Shown here one piece after another: positions 6,180-10,614 of a DNA stretch of 10,614 nt. The stretch is taken from contig RFOR01000014.1 of the NCBI GenBank assembly GCA_009926525.1, positions 1 through 10,614 on the forward strand, written 5' to 3'. Position numbers and translations under genes: made by a program. Below the pieces are notes generated by a model that was not told the DNA's origin, did not search any database, and worked only from the letters and a program-made list of their open reading frames with translations. The stretch is from Methylophilaceae bacterium. Lineage in GTDB: Bacteria > Pseudomonadota > Gammaproteobacteria > Burkholderiales > Methylophilaceae. Position 1 is the stretch's first letter. Every line of letters begins with the position of its first letter.

Positions 6180-6917
6180 GTGAACATTCAAAGCCACATC
6201 GTTGATTTACCAACGCCAACCGGTGTTATGCGCACCTACGTGCACCGCCCAGCTGGCGAAGGTGCTTACCCTGCTATTTTATTTTATTCGGAAATTTTCC
6301 AACAAACAGGCCCGATTGAGCGCGCTGCTCGTTTTATGGCAGGTCATGGTTACGCAGTACTTGTGCCTGAAGTATTCCACGAACTCAACCCGATTGGCAC
6401 CGTGCTTGGTTATGACGATGCCGGTCGCGACAAAGGCAATGCTGACAAAGCTGCAAAGGACGTTCAAGGCTACGACACTGACAACCAAGCCATGATTGAA
6501 TTTGTTAAAAAACAAGCTTGGTGCACTGGCGACATTGGCGCCATGGGCTTCTGTATTGGCGGGCACTTGGCTTTCCGCGCTGCACTTCAAAAAGAAGTAA
6601 AATCAACTGCTTGCTTCTATGCAACAGACTTACACACTCAAGTCATTCCAAACAAGCCGGGACAACACAGCATGGAAAACTTGGACAAAATCAAAGGTGA
6701 GCTACTGATGATTTGGGGTAAACAAGACCCTCATATCCCTGCGGCAGGACGCGCAAAAGTATATAGCGACCTAAATGCAACTGATCTCAAATTCACATGG
6801 CACGAATTCAACGGCCAACATGCTTTTATGCGCGATGAAGGTGAACGCTATGACCCACAACTGGCTGCAACGGGTTATCAATTAGCACTCCAAATGTTTG
6901 GCCGAACATTGCGATAA
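6180..6917 (+). CDS. Dienelactone-hydrolase-family protein
   Basis: A 245-residue alpha/beta hydrolase of the dienelactone hydrolase family, whose founders open dienelactone to maleylacetate in chlorocatechol breakdown. The Cys-Asp-His triad is visible: Cys125 in MGFCIGGH, Asp183 in WGKQDPHIP and His214 in NGQHAFMRDE. Glu38 in LFYSEIFQ corresponds to the Glu that activates the Cys in the family. There is no signal peptide, so it should be cytosolic. The start is GTG at 6180, with a strong GAGGA (6168-6172) 7 nt upstream. It stands alone, divergent from rmuC, with a terminator behind it. No aromatic-degradation genes lie nearby, so the true substrate is unknown and a housekeeping esterase or lactonase role is as likely as catabolism. 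Confidence 0.92.
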   Translation: MNIQSHIVDLPTPTGVMRTYVHRPAGEGAYPAILFYSEIFQQTGPIERAARFMAGHGYAVLVPEVFHELNPIGTVLGYDDAGRDKGNADKAAKDVQGYDTDNQAMIEFVKKQAWCTGDIGAMGFCIGGHLAFRAALQKEVKSTACFYATDLHTQVIPNKPGQHSMENLDKIKGELLMIWGKQDPHIPAAGRAKVYSDLNATDLKFTWHEFNGQHAFMRDEGERYDPQLAATGYQLALQMFGRTLR

Positions 6918-6937
6918 AGAAGTAAAAACAGCAAGCA

Positions 6938-6967
6938 ATAAAAAAGGCGCCTAGGCGCCTTTTTTAT
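6938..6967. terminator. Bidirectional terminator between dienelactone-hydrolase-family gene and metZ
   Basis: A perfect 30-bp palindrome: A run, GGCGCCTAGGCGCC core, T run (6960-6965). It lies 21 bp after the plus-strand stop and 19 bp beyond the metZ stop, and by symmetry works for both convergent genes. Confidence 0.9.
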
Positions 6968-6986
6968 GGGTCAATTTTTTGATTAA

Positions 6987-8198
6987 TTAAGTTAATGAAG
7001 CTAAATCTGCTATCAAGTCGTCCACATGCTCTAATCCCACAGCAATTCTAACTAGGCCATCAGTAATGCCAGCAGCGGCTCTTGCCTCTGCAGTGACACG
7101 ACTATGCGTCGTTGTCGCTGGATGGGTAATGGTGCTTTTTGCATCACCTAAGTTAGCGGTAATTGAAATGAGCTTAGTTGCATCAATCAGAGCCCAAGCC
7201 GCCTCTTGTGCGGTTTGGCCTGCTTTGGGCTTAACTTCAAAGCTGACGATACCACCACCACTCGATTGCTGTTTCATGGCTAACGCATGTTGAGGATGCG
7301 ATTTAAGCCCAGGATAGAATACACGCGCTACTTGTGGCTGCGCTTCTAACCAAGTGGCCAATGCAAAGGCATTTCTAGCATGCGCTTCCATACGAACAAA
7401 TAAGGTCTCAAGTCCTTTTAAAAATACCCACGCATTGAATGCGCTCATGGTGACGCCCGCAGTCCGCAAAAAGCCATACACTGGCTCCATGAGGAGTTTT
7501 GAGCCCAGCACAGCGCCACCTAAGCATCTACCCTGCCCATCAATATACTTGGTGGCAGAGTGAATGATAATATCGGCACCCAATTTTAATGGACGCTGTA
7601 TCGCTGGCGTACAAAAGCAATTATCGACGACCAATAAGGCATTCGCACCATGGGCGATTTTTGCTAAAGCTGAAATATCAGCCACATCTGTCAAAGGATT
7701 AGAGGGTGTCTCAACGAAGAACAATTTAGTCTTCGGTGTAATCGCCCCTTGCCATTCATTAAGATCGGTCAGTGACACAAAAGTCACCTCCAAGCCCCAG
7801 CGCTTAAGAATATTACTAAAGAGCTGAACGCTAGTACCAAAGATACTGCGTGAAGCAACAATATGGTCACCAGCACTGCACAAGCCCATCACGCAAGCTA
7901 AAATAGCAGACATGCCGCTAGACGTCGCAACACACTGCTCCGCTCCTTCTAAAGCCGCGAGCTTATCTTGAAACATCGTCACAGTTGGATTGGTGAAGCG
8001 AGAATAGATATTCCCAGGCTCTGTACCCCCAAATCGGGCTGCAGCTTGTGCCGCATTCTTGAACCGAAAGCTTGAATTTAGAAACAAGGCTTCCGAATTC
8101 TCGCCGAATTCTGTCATTTGATTACCCGCACGCACCCCAAGCGTCTCAGGCCGGTATGTGCTTTCATCAAAACCATTCAAATCTATATTTGTTGCCAT
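6987..8198 (-). CDS. metZ: O-succinylhomoserine sulfhydrylase
   Basis: A 403-residue PLP enzyme of the Cys/Met metabolism family (gamma-family, fold type I). It makes homocysteine directly from O-succinylhomoserine and sulfide, bypassing cystathionine. Visible are RAGNQMTEFGENSEALFLNSSF (22-44), YSRFTNPTV (65-73), the cofactor phosphate-binding TSSGMSAIL (92-100), VDNCFCTPAIQ (191-201) and the Schiff-base lysine Lys217 in HSATKYIDGQGR. The GxGR after the lysine and the N-terminal RAG are typical of MetZ rather than MetB/MetC, but a role with O-acetylhomoserine or as a cystathionine gamma-synthase cannot be excluded from sequence alone. A good ribosome binding site AGAGG lies 7 nt before the ATG. 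The leader carries a SAM-II-like riboswitch and terminator, which supports assignment to methionine synthesis. Confidence 0.93.
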   Translation of the reverse strand: MATNIDLNGFDESTYRPETLGVRAGNQMTEFGENSEALFLNSSFRFKNAAQAAARFGGTEPGNIYSRFTNPTVTMFQDKLAALEGAEQCVATSSGMSAILACVMGLCSAGDHIVASRSIFGTSVQLFSNILKRWGLEVTFVSLTDLNEWQGAITPKTKLFFVETPSNPLTDVADISALAKIAHGANALLVVDNCFCTPAIQRPLKLGADIIIHSATKYIDGQGRCLGGAVLGSKLLMEPVYGFLRTAGVTMSAFNAWVFLKGLETLFVRMEAHARNAFALATWLEAQPQVARVFYPGLKSHPQHALAMKQQSSGGGIVSFEVKPKAGQTAQEAAWALIDATKLISITANLGDAKSTITHPATTTHSRVTAEARAAAGITDGLVRIAVGLEHVDDLIADLASLT

Positions 8199-8230
8199 GT
8201 GATTACCTCTACTTGCCTCAACTGAGACAT

Positions 8231-8267
8231 AAAAAAACCCGTTTTGCGATTAGGCTAAAACGGGTTT
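8231..8267 (-). terminator. Intrinsic terminator in the metZ leader (attenuator)
   Basis: On the minus strand AAACCCGTTTT / AAAACGGGTTT form an 11-bp stem (8267-8257 and 8245-8235) with an 11-nt loop, followed by a run of seven T. It lies between the SAM-II-like aptamer and the metZ ribosome binding site. It can act as the riboswitch expression platform and also stop read-through from purF. Confidence 0.88.
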
Positions 8268-8282
8268 GCTGATACTAGCACT

Positions 8283-8350
8283 CGCTTTAGCTGAATTTAT
8301 TTAGCGCCCGCAAGCTGAGCCATGCTTTTAAGCAACTCAAATCAGCGCAT
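8283..8350 (-). ncRNA. SAM-II riboswitch aptamer upstream of metZ
   Basis: Read on the minus strand, the segment holds the conserved SAM-II blocks in order: GCGCTGATTT (8348-8339), GCTTGC (8315-8310), GGCGC (8308-8304), TAAATAAATTCAGCTAAAG (8303-8285). P1 forms as GCGCU/GGCGC. The 3' tail UAAAUAA...GCUAAA is the most characteristic part and normally folds back into the P1 loop as an H-type pseudoknot around the ligand. The exact P2 register is not certain by hand; AGCU/AGCU and AGUUG/CAGCU are both possible. The loop is longer than in the minimal aptamer and includes a small hairpin (GAG...CTC around TGCT/AGCA). SAM-II RNAs are known upstream of methionine genes including metZ. Here S-adenosylmethionine binding would favour the downstream terminator. 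Confidence 0.85.
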
Positions 8351-8354
8351 TTCC

Positions 8355-8383
8355 ATACTATCCCTCAAGCTTTAGAACGTCAA
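8355..8383 (-). promoter_or_regulatory. metZ promoter
   Basis: TTGACG (8383-8378, five of six consensus matches) and TAGTAT (8360-8355, four of six) are separated by exactly 17 nt. The start site is predicted at about 8348, the first base of the riboswitch P1 helix. The promoter lies 21 bp after the purF stop, so metZ has its own transcript. Confidence 0.75.
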
Positions 8384-8403
8384 GCAAGGGAGATGAGCGT
8401 CCG

Positions 8404-9945
8404 TTAAGTAGCCTCTTCCTCATGCTCTTTGGCATTCACCAGATTCAAGTCCATCTGTGTGATGGAATTAGCTGGCTTTTTAACCTTTTCCCCATCGCCA
8501 CGGGCATTCTCGATCACGTTCAAATATGCCTCATTGATGTCACCAGTGACATATTTACCATCAAAGCAAGAGCAATCGAACAATTTGATATTTGGATTAC
8601 TCAATTGCACCGCTGAAACTAGGGCATCCAAATCTTGATAAATTAATGCATCAGCCCCGATTTCTTTACAGATTTGTTCATCGGTGCGACCTGTTGCAAG
8701 CAATTCATTACGTGTTGGCATGTCGATGCCATATACATTAGGAAAACGGACTGGCGGCGCAGCTGAGGCAAAATAAACCTTACTAGCACCCGCATCACGC
8801 GCCATTTGCACGATTTGTTGTGAAGTGGTGCCACGCACGATGGAGTCATCCACAAGCAATACATTTTTGCCTTTAAACTCCATACCAATTGGATTGAGTT
8901 TTTGGCGCACTGACTTTTTACGTAATGCTTGGCCAGGCATAATAAATGTACGACCAATGTAGCGATTTTTAATAAAGCCTTCACGGTAGGTGACATTGAG
9001 CGCATTCGCCAACTGCAATGCACTTGGACGACTAGTATCTGGGATCGGAATTACCACATCAATCTTTAAGTCTTTCCATTCACGCTTAATCTTTTCAGCA
9101 AGGCTTTCGCCCATGTGCAAACGTGTTTGATACACAGAAACGCCATCGATCAATGAGTCAGGACGCGCTAGATAGACGTATTCGAAAATACATGGTGTTA
9201 GTGCTGCATTTTCAGCGCATTGACGTGAATAGAAGTTACCGTCCATATCAATGAATACTGCTTCACCCGGTTCGACATCGCGCACCAACTTAAAGCCAAG
9301 CACATCAAGTGCAACACTTTCAGAAGCGACGATATATTCAACACCTTTTTCAGTTTCTAACTTACCAATCACCAAAGGACGAATACCATGCGGATCGCGG
9401 AAAGCAAGTAAGCCGAAATTGGCCACCATCGCGACAACCGCGTAAGCGCCTTTAACACGCTTATGCACACCTGCAACGGCATCAAAAATCATGTCTGAAT
9501 TGAGTACTGCGCTATGTGCCGTATGTTCGATCTCATGCGCTAACACGTTTAACAAGACTTCAGAATCTGAGTTTGTGTTGATGTGACGTAAGTCTTGTCG
9601 GAACATCTCTTGTTTTAATTGTGCAGAGTTGGTCAAGTTGCCATTGTGGCCAAGCACAATACCAAACGGAGAGTTCACATAAAAAGGCTGCGCCTCGGCT
9701 GCAGATGATGAGCCAGCAGTAGGATAACGCACATGCGCAATACCAGCATTTCCTTGAAGGCTACGCATGTGGCGTGTTTGGAATACATCTTGTACAAGAC
9801 CGTTATTTTTGTGCATGTAGAAGGTATTGCCATCGCAGGTGACTATCCCTGCTGCATCTTGACCACGATGCTGTAATACCAACAAACCATCATAAAGCAA
9901 CTGGTTAACTGGATTTTTACCGACAATACCGATAATTCCGCACAT
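8404..9945 (-). CDS. purF: Amidophosphoribosyltransferase (glutamine PRPP amidotransferase)
   Basis: A 513-residue class II glutamine amidotransferase catalysing the first committed step of purine synthesis, PRPP plus glutamine to phosphoribosylamine. It starts MCGIIGIVG: Met removal exposes the nucleophile Cys2, so there is no long propeptide, as in the E. coli type. The Ntn glutaminase domain includes [10 protein letters not shown] (24-33), RYPTAG (73-78) and GHNGNL (99-104). The phosphoribosyltransferase domain has IPDTSRPSA (301-309) and the PRPP loop [14 protein letters not shown] (362-375). Cys residues near the C-terminus (FDCSCFDG) do not match a clear iron-sulfur cluster set, fitting the cluster-free E. 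coli type. A possible ribosome binding site AAAGG is 11 nt before the ATG, rather far. It is 109 nt downstream of cvpA and probably co-transcribed with it. Confidence 0.97.
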   Translation of the reverse strand: MCGIIGIVGKNPVNQLLYDGLLVLQHRGQDAAGIVTCDGNTFYMHKNNGLVQDVFQTRHMRSLQGNAGIAHVRYPTAGSSSAAEAQPFYVNSPFGIVLGHNGNLTNSAQLKQEMFRQDLRHINTNSDSEVLLNVLAHEIEHTAHSAVLNSDMIFDAVAGVHKRVKGAYAVVAMVANFGLLAFRDPHGIRPLVIGKLETEKGVEYIVASESVALDVLGFKLVRDVEPGEAVFIDMDGNFYSRQCAENAALTPCIFEYVYLARPDSLIDGVSVYQTRLHMGESLAEKIKREWKDLKIDVVIPIPDTSRPSALQLANALNVTYREGFIKNRYIGRTFIMPGQALRKKSVRQKLNPIGMEFKGKNVLLVDDSIVRGTTSQQIVQMARDAGASKVYFASAAPPVRFPNVYGIDMPTRNELLATGRTDEQICKEIGADALIYQDLDALVSAVQLSNPNIKLFDCSCFDGKYVTGDINEAYLNVIENARGDGEKVKKPANSITQMDLNLVNAKEHEEEAT

Positions 9946-10004
9946 TATTTATTTTGCCTTTGTAACTAAAGTTTTATTTGGAATCTACTGCTTTAACGCA
10001 CAAC

Positions 10005-10037
10005 ATCAGCCTACATTTTACAATGCCTTAGGCTGAT
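10005..10037 (-). other. Strong hairpin between cvpA and purF
   Basis: ATCAGCCTA (10005-10013) pairs with TAGGCTGAT (10029-10037). Inside, CATT (10014-10017) pairs with AATG (10022-10025), giving about 13 bp with a 4-nt loop and one 3-nt bulge. Neither strand has a T run after it, so it is not a standard terminator. It may be an RNA processing or stability element setting the cvpA to purF ratio. Confidence 0.5.
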
Positions 10038-10054
10038 AGCAGCTAGATTATTTG

Positions 10055-10546
10055 CTAATCGTACTTTACTCGGTCCGCGATTGCTTTTGGCACCCATGGC
10101 AATGCACTTAAAACCATTGCTTCTAATGGCGCACTAAACATGGCATTACGCCAAGCGCTCTGTTTAGGAAAGTCAGTTAACCCACCTAAAAATACAAGCA
10201 CACCAACAATCATTAAACCACGCAGGGTGCCAAAAATAGCCCCCAATCCACGATCTATAAAACTCAAACCCACTTTTTCGAATATTTGCGACAATGCAAT
10301 CGCAAGCAAACTACTCACTAATAAAGTTGCCAAGAATAAAATGATGAAGGCCGCAAGGTATTGCAATGTTTCGGTGGGAATGGCTCTGGGTAACAATGGC
10401 GACAGCTCTAGAGTATAAGTCTTCGCGACAAAAAATGCTGCGATCCAGCCAATCAGCGCCAAGACTTCACGTACCAAGCCACGCATAATACTAAAGAATA
10501 TGGAAAGCCCAATAATTGCGAGCACTAAATAATCAAAACTAGTCAT
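10055..10546 (-). CDS. cvpA: CvpA-family inner-membrane protein
   Basis: A 163-residue protein, the same length class as E. coli CvpA (162). It has four hydrophobic segments: about residues 5-21 (DYLVLAIIGLSIFFSIM), 28-42 (VLALIGWIAAFFVAK), 62-87 (the YLAAFIILFLATLLVSSLLA region) and 107-125 (GTLRGLMIVGVLVFLGGL). RGLVREVLALIGW and the Gly-rich FIDRGLGAIFGTLRG between helices 3 and 4 are typical of the family. CvpA is linked to colicin V production and envelope stress tolerance, and is classically encoded just before purF, as here. Its ATG overlaps the upstream stop by one base (TAATG), indicating coupling with the SPOR-domain gene. Stop is TAG. Confidence 0.93.
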   Translation of the reverse strand: MTSFDYLVLAIIGLSIFFSIMRGLVREVLALIGWIAAFFVAKTYTLELSPLLPRAIPTETLQYLAAFIILFLATLLVSSLLAIALSQIFEKVGLSFIDRGLGAIFGTLRGLMIVGVLVFLGGLTDFPKQSAWRNAMFSAPLEAMVLSALPWVPKAIADRVKYD

Positions 10547-10614
10547 TAATTACCGATCACCGCATCAGTCAAACCAAGCGATTTAACTTTTGTTAAAGCA
10601 TCTTCAGCATCCAA
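10546..10614 (-). CDS. C-terminal end of a SPOR-domain protein (partial)
   Basis: The last 22 codons plus TAA of a gene entering from the right edge. The residues LDAEDALTKVKSLGLTDAVI followed by GN resemble the end of a SPOR domain (peptidoglycan-binding; 'A..al.kL.alGl.a.vi'). A DedD-like SPOR gene directly before cvpA is common in betaproteobacteria and matches this position. The stop overlaps the cvpA ATG by one base (TAATG). Only the tail is visible, so function is assigned mainly from context. Confidence 0.65.
   Translation of the reverse strand: MDAEDALTKVKSLGLTDAVIGN

Noticed and set aside
8384..8403. Dedicated terminator right after purF
   Set aside because: No stem followed by a T run is present between the purF stop and the metZ promoter. 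The metZ leader terminator at 8231-8267 is the first candidate to stop purF read-through.
8643..9023. A 126-codon open frame on the minus strand inside purF
   Set aside because: It is an out-of-frame shadow of the highly conserved phosphoribosyltransferase domain, and its Cys/Met-rich translation has no protein-like pattern.

Overview
The window looks like the chromosome of a moderate-GC betaproteobacterium. Methylophilaceae and Polynucleobacter-like lineages are plausible, but this rests only on gene order and protein style, with no database search. The best clue is the minus-strand order SPOR-domain protein, cvpA, purF, metZ at the right end, an arrangement I associate with betaproteobacteria. 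Gene density is high, nearly all genes sit on the minus strand, and there is no sign of phage, transposon, CRISPR, rRNA or tRNA.

Layout from left to right. (1) 41-570 (-): a two-gene type II toxin-antitoxin module, a Phd/YefM-like antitoxin followed by a RelE/ParE-fold toxin with a 4-nt overlap. Two inverted repeats lie in its promoter region. (2) 850-1251 (+): a four-helix PsiE-family membrane protein, ended by a bidirectional terminator shared with the next operon. (3) 6062-1294 (-): a tightly packed five-gene operon, rmuC, moaD, moaE, a LonB/YcbZ-like AAA protease and hslR. Gaps are 0, 9, 27 and 8 nt, so molybdopterin synthase is embedded among DNA and protein quality-control genes. (4) 6180-6917 (+): a dienelactone-hydrolase-family enzyme, divergent from rmuC. 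Two perfect palindromes lie in the shared intergenic region, and a 30-bp palindromic terminator follows the gene. (5) 8198-6987 (-): metZ, O-succinylhomoserine sulfhydrylase. (6) 10614-8404 (-): the tail of a SPOR-domain protein, cvpA and purF.

The most informative non-coding element is the 205-bp gap between purF and metZ. On the minus strand it reads as a complete regulatory unit: a promoter (TTGACG, 17 nt, TAGTAT), an RNA with the conserved blocks of a SAM-II riboswitch aptamer starting where transcription should begin, an intrinsic terminator, and a good ribosome binding site in front of metZ. This fits S-adenosylmethionine feedback on methionine synthesis by premature termination. The aptamer seems to carry a larger loop than the classical minimal SAM-II RNA.

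Functionally the window combines methionine synthesis (metZ), the first committed step of purine synthesis (purF, with cvpA), molybdenum cofactor assembly (moaD/moaE), protein and ribosome quality control (the Lon-like protease and Hsp15), genome stability (rmuC) and a small addiction or stress module.
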